Source: JACVRM01 sp963839815
GTDB lineage: Bacteria > Actinomycetota > Thermoleophilia > Gaiellales > Gaiellaceae
Assembly (NCBI GenBank): GCA_963839815.1
Contig: CAWIWF010000007.1
Location: 169,266 to 233,265 of the forward strand
Direction: 5' to 3'
Length of the DNA stretch: 64,000 nt
Shown here: one piece after another, positions 32,404-40,008 of the stretch
How positions within the stretch are numbered: position 1 is the stretch's first letter
Layout: each line of letters starts with the position of its first letter
Translations under genes and position numbers: made by a program
The notes under the pieces: model-generated
The model's database searches: none
What the model was told of the DNA's origin: nothing
What the model saw: only the letters and a program-made list of their open reading frames with translations

Positions 32404-33549
32404 GTGGTGGCGAGCACGATCAGCTGGGACATCCTGCGGCAACTCGCTGCGTTCCGTGCCGAGCAGGGCTGCGCCGTCAGCCTCTACGTCGACCTCGACC
32501 CCAGCTCGGCGCCGACGGCCGGCGACGCGATGACCCGTGTGCGCTCCCTCCTCGACGAAGGGCTGAAGTCTGACGGAGCTGCCAGCAGCGACCTCACCCA
32601 CGACCAGCGCGAGGGGATCAAAGGCGACTTCGAGCGGATCCAGCGGTTCTTCGAGGACGAGTTCGACCGGGACGGCGCCCAGGCGCTGGCACTCTTCTGC
32701 GCCGGGCTCGACAAGCTGTGGCGGACGCTGCCGCTGACCGAGTCGGTGCCCGACCAGATCCGGGTCGCCCGAGAGCTTCACCTGACGCCGCTCGTCCCGC
32801 TGGTCGGTCGCGGCGACGGGGCGATCGTGGCGGTGGTCTCGCGGGAGCAGGGCCGCCTCTACCGGCTGCGCGACGGGCGCCTCGTCGACGTCGCCGACCT
32901 CACCGAGGAGCAGCCGGGGCGTCACGACCAGGGTGGCTGGTCGCAAGCTCGCTACCAGCGCCACATCGAGAACCTCGTGCACGAGCACCTCAAGTCGGTG
33001 GCGCTCGAGCTCGCGCAGCTCGTGCGCCGCGACCGGTCGGTGCGGGTTGTGCTCGTCTGCCCTGACGAGCTGCGCGGCGAGTTCGAGGACGCCCTCCCGA
33101 CCGAGGTGCGGAACGCAATCGTCGGCTGGACGCAGGCCGATGCCCACGCGACCCCCTCCGAGCTGCTCGAGGTGGCCTCGCCCGAGCTCGAGCAGGCGAG
33201 CGCGCACGAGGAGGAGCGGATCGTCGAGCGCTGGCAGGAGGAGGCCGGTCGCAGTGGGCGCGCCGCCTCGGGCTGGGCGGAGACCCTGGAGGCGGCGTCC
33301 GACGGCCGCGTGGAGCTGCTGGTCTTCACCGTGGCTGCCTCGAGGTCGGCATGGCAATGCCCCGCCTGCGGGCGGGTGAACACGAGTGGCGGCCGCTGTC
33401 CGCTCGACGGCACGGAGATGGAGGAGCGCGCGGACGGGCTCGACCTGGCCGTCCACCAGACGCTCGTGCACGGCGGCGCCATCAGGGCGCTGCGCTCGCG
33501 GCAGGAGCTCGATCCCGTCGAGGGGATCGGCGCCCTGCTGCGCTTCTAG
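32404..33549 (+). CDS. Bacterial eRF1/Vms1-like protein (baeRF type) with zinc ribbon
   Basis: Predicted ribosome-associated peptidyl-tRNA hydrolase or rescue factor, 381 aa. Residues 1-115 are an N-terminal domain (SLYVDLDPSS). The central domain has the strand LYRLRDGRLVDV followed by QGGWSQARYQRH, where Gly177-Gly178-x-x-Gln181 is placed like the GGQ loop of eRF1 and the GxxQ of Vms1. A C-terminal zinc ribbon CPAC...CPLDG lies at about 318-340. The family link is by pattern; the function in bacteria is inferred. A second GTG follows immediately at 32407. The stop shares CTAG with rmuC. Confidence 0.75.
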   Translation: MVASTISWDILRQLAAFRAEQGCAVSLYVDLDPSSAPTAGDAMTRVRSLLDEGLKSDGAASSDLTHDQREGIKGDFERIQRFFEDEFDRDGAQALALFCAGLDKLWRTLPLTESVPDQIRVARELHLTPLVPLVGRGDGAIVAVVSREQGRLYRLRDGRLVDVADLTEEQPGRHDQGGWSQARYQRHIENLVHEHLKSVALELAQLVRRDRSVRVVLVCPDELRGEFEDALPTEVRNAIVGWTQADAHATPSELLEVASPELEQASAHEEERIVERWQEEAGRSGRAASGWAETLEAASDGRVELLVFTVAASRSAWQCPACGRVNTSGGRCPLDGTEMEERADGLDLAVHQTLVHGGAIRALRSRQELDPVEGIGALLRF

Positions 33550-34829
33550 GCCGCGTTCGACTCGGGCAGCTCAGCCGTCTCGGCGGGTGCGACGAGCTCA
33601 GGCGCCTGCGGCAGCTGTGGCGTGCGATCGACCGGCGCGAGCTCCGCGAGCTCGCCGCTCGGGACAGCGCCGTGCTCCTTGAAGCGGCGGGCGGTCACCA
33701 GGACGCGGCGCTCCAGCGAGCCGAGCGTCTCGTTGTAGGCCCTCACCGAGCCGTCAAGTGAACGGCCGAGCTTCGCGAAGTGGTCGCTCATCGTCGAGAG
33801 GCGCGTGTGCAGCTCACGACCGAGCTCGCTGATCGTCCGCGCGCTCTCGGCGACCTGCTCCTGCCGCCAGCCGTAGGCAACTGCGCGCAGCAGTGCGATC
33901 AGCGTGGTCGGCGTGGCGAGGATGACCTGCTGGGAGACGCCATCCTCGATCAGGGTCGCGTCGTGTTCGAGCGCAGCGCTGAAGAAGGGCTCGCCGGGGA
34001 GGAAGAGCACGACGAAGTCGGGCGTGGGGTCGAACTGTCCCCAGTAGCTCTTGGCGCTCAGCTTGCCGATGTGGTCGCGGATCTGCCGGGCGTGGTCGAG
34101 CAGCTTGAGCCGCCTGGTCTCGTCGTCCTTGGCCTCCAGCGCCTCGAGGTACGCGAGCAACGGCGCTTTGGCGTCGACGACGACGTTGCGGCCCCCGGGG
34201 AGCTTGACGATGAGGTCGGGGCGCAGGCGCGTGCCGTCGGCGGTCGTGGTCGTCTGCTCGACGAAGTCGCAGTGTCCGAGCATGCCGGCCATCTCGACGA
34301 CGCGCTTGAGCTGGATCTCGCCCCAGCGGCCGCGCACGGTCGGCGAGCGCAGGGCGGTGACGAGGTTGCCTGTCTCCTGCCGGAGCTCGCGCTGACCCTC
34401 AGCCAGTGCGCGCACCTGCTCCGTCAGCGTGCTGTACGCCTGTGTGCGCACCTGCTCGAGGCCGCGGATCTGGCCGTCGACCTTCTCGAGCGACTCCCTG
34501 ATCGGCGCGACGAGCGCACTGACCGCCTGCTGGCGCTGCTCGAGATCGCCGCGCGCCTCCACCTGGTAGCGCTCGAGGTGCGTGCGCGCCAGCTCGAGGA
34601 AGGAAGCGTTGTTCGAGCGCAGCGCCTCGGCCGAGAGCGCCTTGAAGCTGTCGCCGAGGTCGGCCTTCGCGCGCTCGAGCAGGGCGACCTTCTCCTCGAA
34701 GCCCGTCCGCTCGTGCTCGAGCCGGGCCCGCAGCGCCGCGAGCGAGGCGTCCGCGCGAAGGCGCGCGAGCAGCCAGGCGCAGCCTCCTCCGAGGGCGATG
34801 CCGGCGACGAAGATCACGAGCGCGGTCAT
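33546..34829 (-). CDS. rmuC: DNA recombination protein RmuC
   Basis: Predicted nuclease-related protein that limits recombination-driven rearrangements. One N-terminal membrane segment (about residues 3-20) is followed by a long coiled coil (residues about 25-155), then the conserved core GRWGEIQLKRVVEMAGM, RPDLIVKLPGGRNVVVDAKAPL (PD-(D/E)XK-like Asp and Lys), PDFVVLFLPGEPFFSAAL and LIALLRAVAYGWRQE. I chose the internal ATG at 34829, where the membrane segment begins, giving 427 aa; an upstream in-frame start adds 12 residues. Confidence 0.92.
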   Translation of the reverse strand: MTALVIFVAGIALGGGCAWLLARLRADASLAALRARLEHERTGFEEKVALLERAKADLGDSFKALSAEALRSNNASFLELARTHLERYQVEARGDLEQRQQAVSALVAPIRESLEKVDGQIRGLEQVRTQAYSTLTEQVRALAEGQRELRQETGNLVTALRSPTVRGRWGEIQLKRVVEMAGMLGHCDFVEQTTTTADGTRLRPDLIVKLPGGRNVVVDAKAPLLAYLEALEAKDDETRRLKLLDHARQIRDHIGKLSAKSYWGQFDPTPDFVVLFLPGEPFFSAALEHDATLIEDGVSQQVILATPTTLIALLRAVAYGWRQEQVAESARTISELGRELHTRLSTMSDHFAKLGRSLDGSVRAYNETLGSLERRVLVTARRFKEHGAVPSGELAELAPVDRTPQLPQAPELVAPAETAELPESNAA

Positions 34830-34839
34830 GGACCTGAGA

Positions 34840-34905
34840 ACGGTAGGGAGGGCGTCGGACGGCACGCTTCGGCGCTCCGGTGAGAGCAGGGGCCGCTGCT
34901 ACCAT
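34840..34905. promoter_or_regulatory. Divergent -10 boxes for rmuC and DUF3105 genes
   Basis: Minus strand TACCGT (34840-34845) and plus strand TACCAT (34900-34905) each end 10 nt before their start codon, a little farther than the usual 6-8. Confidence 0.4.
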
Positions 34906-34915
34906 CGCGCGCTGC

Positions 34916-35638
34916 ATGGCCAAGAAGCCCAAAACCCCTGCACCTCCTCGGGTTCAGGCGCCGCAACGCCGTTCCGGCACACGGCCACCCGCCCCGGGGT
35001 CGGGCGACAGCCGCCGCACACTGATGCTCGGCGGACTCGCCGCGGCCGGCGTCGCGGTGCTCATCGGGGCCTTCGTGTTCCTCTCCGTCGGCAACGACGA
35101 CGCCCTCGCGAACGACGAGAAGGTTCGCGAGGCGATGGTGGCGGCCGGCTGCACGTTCGAGAGCGAGGACGCGAAGCCGTTCAAGGACGAGCAGGTGCAC
35201 GTCCCGGAGGGCACAACGGTCACCTGGCCGACGGACCCGCCGGCAGGTGGTCCGCACTACGGCGAGACCGCGATCTGGGGCTTCTACACCGATCCCGTCG
35301 ACCCGCGGTACATCGTCCACAACCAGGAGCACGGCGGTGTCGTGCTCTGGTGGGGGCCCAAGACGCCGCAGCAGACGGTCGAGGAGCTGCGAGCCTTCTA
35401 CGAGTCCGACCCGCTCTCGATGTTCGGCACCCAGAAGCAGAGCCTCGGGAGCAAGGTCGGGATCACGGCGTGGACCGGCGACCAGGAGCGCTACGGCAGC
35501 GAGGAGAACTACTTCGGCGTCGGCAAGGCGGCTCGCTGCGACGAGTTCGACCGCGACGCCTTCAAGACGTTCCGCGATGCCTACCGGGGCAAGGGCCCCG
35601 AGCCGGTGGACGTGGACGTCAACCAGCCTGGCACCTGA
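34916..35638 (+). CDS. DUF3105 membrane-anchored protein
   Basis: A 240-residue protein of unknown function. A basic Pro-rich N-terminus (MAKKPKTPAPPR) is followed by one membrane segment (about residues 37-56), then an extracytoplasmic DUF3105 domain with GGPHYGETAIWGFYTDPVD and YIVHNQEHGGVVLWWGP. The conserved His residues suggest metal binding. The ATG at 34916 follows a TACCAT box. The tandem array starts just downstream. Confidence 0.85.
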   Translation: MAKKPKTPAPPRVQAPQRRSGTRPPAPGSGDSRRTLMLGGLAAAGVAVLIGAFVFLSVGNDDALANDEKVREAMVAAGCTFESEDAKPFKDEQVHVPEGTTVTWPTDPPAGGPHYGETAIWGFYTDPVDPRYIVHNQEHGGVVLWWGPKTPQQTVEELRAFYESDPLSMFGTQKQSLGSKVGITAWTGDQERYGSEENYFGVGKAARCDEFDRDAFKTFRDAYRGKGPEPVDVDVNQPGT

Positions 35639-35639
35639 G

Positions 35640-36191
35640 CCGCGCCCACTCCCCGCCGCCGGTGCGCGGGCGCTGTGGGGCTAGGCTGGGCTCGGCTCTG
35701 GCGTGCCGCTGCGTGTGCGAGCCCGGAGGGGACAGTGTTTGGTCACACGGCCCCGGAGAGGATCGTGCGCGGAGGGGTGCGAGGTGGCCGCGGAGGCCGG
35801 CTGCGCCGGCCGCAGGGGCCACCGGCCGGTGCGCGGGCTGCCGGCGGTGGCTCGGGCTAGGCTGGGCTCTCGTGCTCTGGCGTGCCGCTGCGTGTGCGAG
35901 CCCGGAGGGGACAGTGTCTGGTCACACGGCCCCGGAGAGGATCGTGCGCGCAGGGGTGCGAGGTGGCCGCGGAGGCCGGCTGCGCCGGCCGCAGGGGCCA
36001 CCGGCCGGTGCGCGGGCTGCCGGCGGTGGCTCGGGCTAGGCTGGGCTCTCGTGCTCTGGCGTGCCGCTGCGTGTGCGAGCCCGGAGGGGACAGTGTCTGG
36101 TCACACGGCCCCGGAGAGGATCGTGCGCGCAGGGGTGCGAGGTGGCCGCGGAGGCCGGCTCCGCCGGCCGCAGAGGCCACCGGCCAGTGCA
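35640..36191. repeat. 179-bp tandem repeat array upstream of tRNA-Leu
   Basis: The junction CTGGCGTGCCGCTGCGTGTG recurs at 35698, 35877 and 36056, exactly 179 bp apart. The copies are almost identical; the third diverges at about 36190, just before the tRNA. Each unit contains a TAGGCT -10-like box (35682, 35858, 36037) and a hairpin GGCCGGC-TGC-GCCGGCC (TCC loop in copy 3). 179 is not a multiple of three, so the apparent repeated open frames are not a protein. Confidence 0.9.
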
Positions 36192-36201
36192 CGAGAGCTG
36201 T

Positions 36202-36288
36202 GCCGGGGTGGCGAAATCGGTCATACGCGCCCGACTTAAAATCGGGTGTCCCGCAAGGGGCGTGAGGGTTCGACTCCCTCCCCCGGCA
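36202..36288 (+). tRNA. tRNA-Leu (TAA)
   Basis: An 87-nt class II tRNA. Acceptor GCCGGGG (36202-36208) pairs with CCCCGGC (36281-36287). The anticodon stem is CCCGA/TCGGG with loop CTTAAAA and anticodon TAA at 36237-36239. A long variable arm (TGTCCCGCAAGGGGCG) identifies Leu, and the T arm GAGGG-TTCGACT-CCCTC is intact. CCA is not encoded. Confidence 0.95.
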
Positions 36289-36361
36289 CCTTGCAGGCGG
36301 CGTTCTCCACACGGCCGTCAGCATCTGCTCACATCGCTGGACAGGACCCGAGCCGCCACGG

Positions 36362-36367
36362 CAGAAT
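36362..36367 (+). promoter_or_regulatory. -10 box for leaderless receiver-domain gene
   Basis: CAGAAT ends 7 nt before the GTG at 36375. Confidence 0.45.
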
Positions 36368-36374
36368 CGCCCCC

Positions 36375-36779
36375 GTGCCTGCGGCGGAGAGTGCGGCGCG
36401 CATCCGCGTGCTGCTCGTGGATGACGACGTTACGTTCCTCGCGGCCCTGTCCGAGCTGGTTGCCAGGCTGCCCGAGCTCGAGGTCACCGGAGCTGTTTCC
36501 GACGGCGTCGCGGCGCTCGACCGCGTCGAGTCGGAGGAGCCCGATGCCGTCGTCATCGACCTGCACATGCCATTGCTCGACGGAATCAGCACCGTGGCCA
36601 GGCTGCGACGCGACCGCCCCAGCCTCTGCCTCATCGCCGTCACGGGCGATCCCGCGCCGGAGCTTCGCCGGGCGGCGCGCGAGGCAGGCGCCGACGAGGT
36701 GCTGCTGAAGCAGGAGCTCGTCGACGGGCTCGTCGGCCGGATCCGCGAGACGCTCGCCGCCCACCGGACACCGACCTAG
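36375..36779 (+). CDS. Single-domain response regulator
   Basis: A CheY-like receiver of 134 aa without output domain. The acidic pair is in LLVDDDVTF, the phosphoacceptor is Asp62 in VVIDLHMPLLDG, Thr is in IAVTGD, and the C-terminal conserved Lys is in LLKQELVDG. It could pass phosphate between kinases or act by protein contact. There is no partner kinase beside it. The GTG fits the -10 spacing; the open frame upstream runs through tRNA-Leu. Confidence 0.88.
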   Translation: MPAAESAARIRVLLVDDDVTFLAALSELVARLPELEVTGAVSDGVAALDRVESEEPDAVVIDLHMPLLDGISTVARLRRDRPSLCLIAVTGDPAPELRRAAREAGADEVLLKQELVDGLVGRIRETLAAHRTPT

Positions 36780-36785
36780 TCGCGC

Positions 36786-36791
36786 GACAAT
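36786..36791 (+). promoter_or_regulatory. -10 box for leaderless NfeD-like gene
   Basis: GACAAT ends exactly 6 nt before the GTG at 36798. Confidence 0.5.
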
Positions 36792-36797
36792 GGCGGC

Positions 36798-37130
36798 GTG
36801 CTCGTGCTGCTCGCCGTACTGGCGGCGATCTTCTGGTTGCCGTCCCCCTGGGGTGTCATCGCCGTCGCAGCTGCCGTGGTGCTCGACCTCGCCGAGCTCG
36901 CGGTGGGGTTCTGGTACACGCGCCGCCGCCGCCCGCAGACCGGCGCGGAGGCGCTGCCGGGGGCGATCGGCCGGGTCGTCTCGCGCTGCGACCCCGTCGG
37001 CCGGGTGCGGCTCGCCGGGGAGCTCTGGCAGGCGCGGAGCGAGGTGACCGTCGAGCCGGGCGACGAGGTGCGCGTCCTGCGCGTCGACGGCGAGCTCACC
37101 CTGCACGTGGAGCCGGCCGACAGCGGCTGA
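36798..37130 (+). CDS. NfeD-like membrane protein
   Basis: A 110-residue protein with two hydrophobic segments (about residues 2-15 and 18-40) and a C-terminal OB-fold-like beta domain (GAIGRVVS, VRLAGELWQARSE, VEPGDEVRVLRVDGELTLHVEP), the layout of short NfeD proteins. Family members associate with membrane stomatin-like proteins, but none is encoded here. Confidence 0.82.
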   Translation: MLVLLAVLAAIFWLPSPWGVIAVAAAVVLDLAELAVGFWYTRRRRPQTGAEALPGAIGRVVSRCDPVGRVRLAGELWQARSEVTVEPGDEVRVLRVDGELTLHVEPADSG

Positions 37131-37171
37131 CGGTGCGTTCCTGGGGCCGCGGGGCAGGTCGGGGAGCGCAC

Positions 37172-37177
37172 TAGACT
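37172..37177 (+). promoter_or_regulatory. -10 box for leaderless glutamate dehydrogenase gene
   Basis: TAGACT ends exactly 6 nt before the GTG at 37184. Confidence 0.55.
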
Positions 37178-37183
37178 CCCGGC

Positions 37184-38467
37184 GTGGCGAAGGTCGAGCA
37201 CGGGGCCGCGACCGACCTCGAGTGGGACTCGCCGCTCTTTCGCACGGCGGTCACGCAGCTCGAGCAGGCGCTGGCCTTCGCGGACGTGGACGAGACGATC
37301 GGGCTGCGGCTCCGCTATCCCGAGCAGGCGGTGATGCTCAGCGTGCCCGTCAAGCTCGACGACGGCAGCGCCGCCGTCTATCCCGCCTATCGCGTGCAGC
37401 ACTCGAGCGCGCTCGGCCCGACGAAGGGCGGGATCCGCTACGACCCCGACGTCGACCTCGGCGAGTGCGCGGCCCTGGCGATGTGGATGACGTGGAAGTG
37501 CGCGCTCCTGCGCCTGCCGTACGGGGGCGCGAAGGGCGGCGTGCGCTGCCCGGCACGCGAGATGTCGACCCCGGAGCTGATGCGCCTGACCCGCCGCTTC
37601 ACCTCGGAGCTCCTGCCCTTCATCGGCCCGCAGCAGGACATTCCCGCGCCCGACATGGCCACCAACGAGCAGACGATGGCCTGGATGATGGACACGTACT
37701 CGATGCAGGTCGGACATGCGGTCCCGGAGATCGTGACCGGCAAGCCGGTGTCGATCGGTGGCTCGGTCTTCCGCCACGAGGCGACGGGCGCCGGCGTCGT
37801 CATGGTCACCGAGCGCGCGTGTGCGAGGCTCGGCCGCGAGCTCGCGGCGCAACGCTGTGTTGTCCAGGGCTTCGGCAACGTCGGCGGCATCGCGGCGAGC
37901 GAGTTGGCCGAGCGCGGCGCGACGGTCATTGCCGTCTCGGACGTGTCAGGCGGGCTCGTCGACACGCGCGGGCTCGACGTGTCTGCCCTCCACGACTGGA
38001 TGCGGGAGCACGGAAGCCTCGCCGACTACCGCGGCGCCGAGCGCATCTCGAACGCGGAGCTGCTCGAGCTGCCGTGCGACCTGCTCGTCCTCGCCGCCCG
38101 CGAGGATCAGATCACGAGCGAGAACGCCGAACGGGTGGAGGCGGCGCTGATCGCGGAGGGTGCGAACGGGCCGACGTCGATCGAGGCGGACGCGATCTTG
38201 GCCGATCGCGGCATCCTGGTCCTCCCGGACGTGCTCACGAACGCCGGTGGCGTCACCGTCTCCTACTTCGAGTGGGTGCAGGACCTCGGTCGCCTCTTCT
38301 GGACGCGCAACGAGATCCGCGCCCGGCTTGCCGACAAGCTGCAGGATGCGTTCGACCGCGTCTGGAGCCTCTCGGAGGACCGCGGCCTGACACTTCGCTC
38401 GGCCGCCCTGATCGGAGGCATCCGCGAGGTCGCGGCGGCGATGGAGTCGCGAGGGTTTTACCCGTGA
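37184..38467 (+). CDS. gdhA: Glu/Leu/Phe/Val dehydrogenase (glutamate dehydrogenase)
   Basis: Interconverts glutamate and 2-oxoglutarate plus ammonia, 427 aa. The catalytic region has SSALGPTKGGIRYDP, WMTWKCALLRLPYGGAKGGV and the Asp of PAPDMATNEQTMAWM; the coenzyme domain has VVQGFGNVGGIAASELAERGA. The C-terminal NAGGVTVSYFEWVQD is typical of hexameric bacterial and archaeal-type enzymes. It overlaps the CBS-domain gene by GTGA. Confidence 0.94.
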   Translation: MAKVEHGAATDLEWDSPLFRTAVTQLEQALAFADVDETIGLRLRYPEQAVMLSVPVKLDDGSAAVYPAYRVQHSSALGPTKGGIRYDPDVDLGECAALAMWMTWKCALLRLPYGGAKGGVRCPAREMSTPELMRLTRRFTSELLPFIGPQQDIPAPDMATNEQTMAWMMDTYSMQVGHAVPEIVTGKPVSIGGSVFRHEATGAGVVMVTERACARLGRELAAQRCVVQGFGNVGGIAASELAERGATVIAVSDVSGGLVDTRGLDVSALHDWMREHGSLADYRGAERISNAELLELPCDLLVLAAREDQITSENAERVEAALIAEGANGPTSIEADAILADRGILVLPDVLTNAGGVTVSYFEWVQDLGRLFWTRNEIRARLADKLQDAFDRVWSLSEDRGLTLRSAALIGGIREVAAAMESRGFYP

Positions 38468-38874
38468 GGGCGCGCGACGCCATGGTGAACGATCCACGGG
38501 CCCTGCCGGTGGAGGCGACCGCGCAGCAGGCGGGCGTGCTGCTCGCCCGCCCCGAGGTGCGGGCCGTCTTCGTCTGCGAGGAGGGCGGCCGGCTCGTCGG
38601 CGTGGTCACGCGGAAGACGCTCGTGCGCGAGGTGATCGCACCGGGGCGCGACCCGCTGACCGCGACGCTGGGCGAGATCGGCGAGCCGCCGCACTGGACG
38701 ATCGAGGGCGACATGCCGGTGGAGGACGCGTTTGCGTTCCTCGAGGAGCACGACGCCGAGCGGGTGCCGGTCGTCGAGGACGGCAGACTCGTCGGCGTCC
38801 TGTCACGCAGCGTGCTCGGGCGCCGGCTCGCCGAGGACGAGCCGGGCGTCGAGGCGCACGGTGCCGACGGCTAG
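38464..38874 (+). CDS. CBS-domain pair protein
   Basis: A 136-residue protein made of two CBS repeats (VRAVFVCEEGGRLVGVVTRKTLVREV and ERVPVVEDGRLVGVLSRSVLG), a fold that binds adenine nucleotides. It is coupled to glutamate dehydrogenase by a 4-bp GTGA overlap, so it may adjust that enzyme or nitrogen metabolism to energy charge. Its TAG lies in the CTAG shared with the convergent gene. Confidence 0.88.
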   Translation: MRARDAMVNDPRALPVEATAQQAGVLLARPEVRAVFVCEEGGRLVGVVTRKTLVREVIAPGRDPLTATLGEIGEPPHWTIEGDMPVEDAFAFLEEHDAERVPVVEDGRLVGVLSRSVLGRRLAEDEPGVEAHGADG

Positions 38875-39941
38875 CTGACCGTCACGTGCACGCGCTGCGG
38901 CGCCATGTTGGCGTAGCCGCCGAGGTTCCAGGCGGGGTCGGCCGGCTGCTCGTTGCCGCCCTCGTCTCGGGCGCGGCACATCAGCACGTGCTCGCCCGGC
39001 TCATCGGCCCGCCAGGTGAACCGCCACCCCACCCAGGCATGAGGTGAGTCGAGGTCGCGCGCGACGTCTGCGGTCCCCCAGCTCGCCCCGCCGTCGGTGC
39101 TCACCTCCACCGCCGCCACCGGGGCCAGCCCCGACCAGGCGCGGCCAACGAGCTTCACCTCGCCCCGGTGCACCGTGCGCCGCCGCGTGAAGAACTCAGG
39201 GATGCCGGGCGGCGCCATCAGCGCGCGCGGCTGGATGCGGGTCAGGGGCTCGCCTTCCTCGTCCTCCTCCTGCCGCATCCGGTAGGACGTGCGCATCTGG
39301 TAGCCGCGGAAGGGCCGGTCGGCGACGGTGATCTCGCCCAGCCACTTGACGCTCGCCATGCCGTACCAGCCGGGAACGACCAGTCGCAGCGGGTAGCCGT
39401 GCTGGGGCGGCAGCGGCAGCCCGTTCATCTCCCATGCCAGCAGCACGTCCGGCATCAGCGCGTCGTGGAGGCCCAGGCTGCGGGCGTAGGACTGCTCCTC
39501 GTCACCTTCGATGCCACGGTCGAGGCCGGTGAAGACGACCTCGACGGCCTCGGGCCGAAGGCCGGCCTCGTCCAGGACCGTGTGCAGTGGCACGCCGCCC
39601 CAGCGCGCCGTCCCGACCGCCTCGTGCAGCCACGGCTGGCTGAGCGGTCGGGGAGCGAAGCGGGCCCGGCCGTTCCCTGCGCACTCGAGCGTCACCGCGC
39701 GCTCCACCACGGGGCGTTGCTGAAGGTCGTCCAGGGAGAGCTCGAGCGGCTGCTCGACGGCGCCGCCGATCCGCAGCCGCCAGGCGCCAGCGTCCACGAC
39801 CGGGACGTCGTAGTGCACGAGCAGGTAGTGGAGGCCGGCAGGCGTGATCGGGTAGCGCAGCGCCTCGAGCGGCATGCCGTGGTTCCGGGCGGCGAGCTGA
39901 AGCTCCTCGAGCGTGACGTCGGGCGTCGTCGCGAGCGGCAC
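38871..39941 (-). CDS. Sulfite-oxidase-like molybdopterin oxidoreductase
   Basis: Predicted molybdenum-cofactor enzyme of 356 aa. The Mo-coordinating Cys87 lies in VTLECAGNGR, followed by GGVPLHTVLDEAGL, GIEGDEEQSYARSL, AWEMNGLPLPPQHGYPLRLVVPGWYGMASVKWL and the C-terminal dimerisation domain (VEVSTDGGASWGTADV). No export signal is visible. I start at the GTG at 39941, 7 nt from a TACGGT box; an upstream in-frame start would add 8 residues. Substrate may be sulfite or another small oxyanion. Confidence 0.9.
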   Translation of the reverse strand: MPLATTPDVTLEELQLAARNHGMPLEALRYPITPAGLHYLLVHYDVPVVDAGAWRLRIGGAVEQPLELSLDDLQQRPVVERAVTLECAGNGRARFAPRPLSQPWLHEAVGTARWGGVPLHTVLDEAGLRPEAVEVVFTGLDRGIEGDEEQSYARSLGLHDALMPDVLLAWEMNGLPLPPQHGYPLRLVVPGWYGMASVKWLGEITVADRPFRGYQMRTSYRMRQEEDEEGEPLTRIQPRALMAPPGIPEFFTRRRTVHRGEVKLVGRAWSGLAPVAAVEVSTDGGASWGTADVARDLDSPHAWVGWRFTWRADEPGEHVLMCRARDEGGNEQPADPAWNLGGYANMAPQRVHVTVS

Positions 39942-39948
39942 GTCGCGA

Positions 39949-40002
39949 ACCGTACCGCTCCCCACGGGGCCGCTCCACCTGCCGCGAGAGCAGGAGTAGG
40001 CT
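39949..40002. promoter_or_regulatory. Divergent -10 boxes for sulfite-oxidase-like and LanC-like genes
   Basis: Minus strand TACGGT (39949-39954) ends 7 nt before GTG 39941. Plus strand TAGGCT (39997-40002) ends 6 nt before GTG 40009. Confidence 0.55.
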
Positions 40003-40008
40003 CGGCGC

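Noticed and set aside
17429..36191. CRISPR array interpretation of the tandem repeats
   Set aside because: Units are 131 and 179 bp of continuous repeat with no unique spacers and no cas genes.
35703..36265. Plus-strand open frames with repeated peptides in the 179-bp array
   Set aside because: The repeat period is not a multiple of three, so each copy is read in a different frame, and the frames run into the tRNA.
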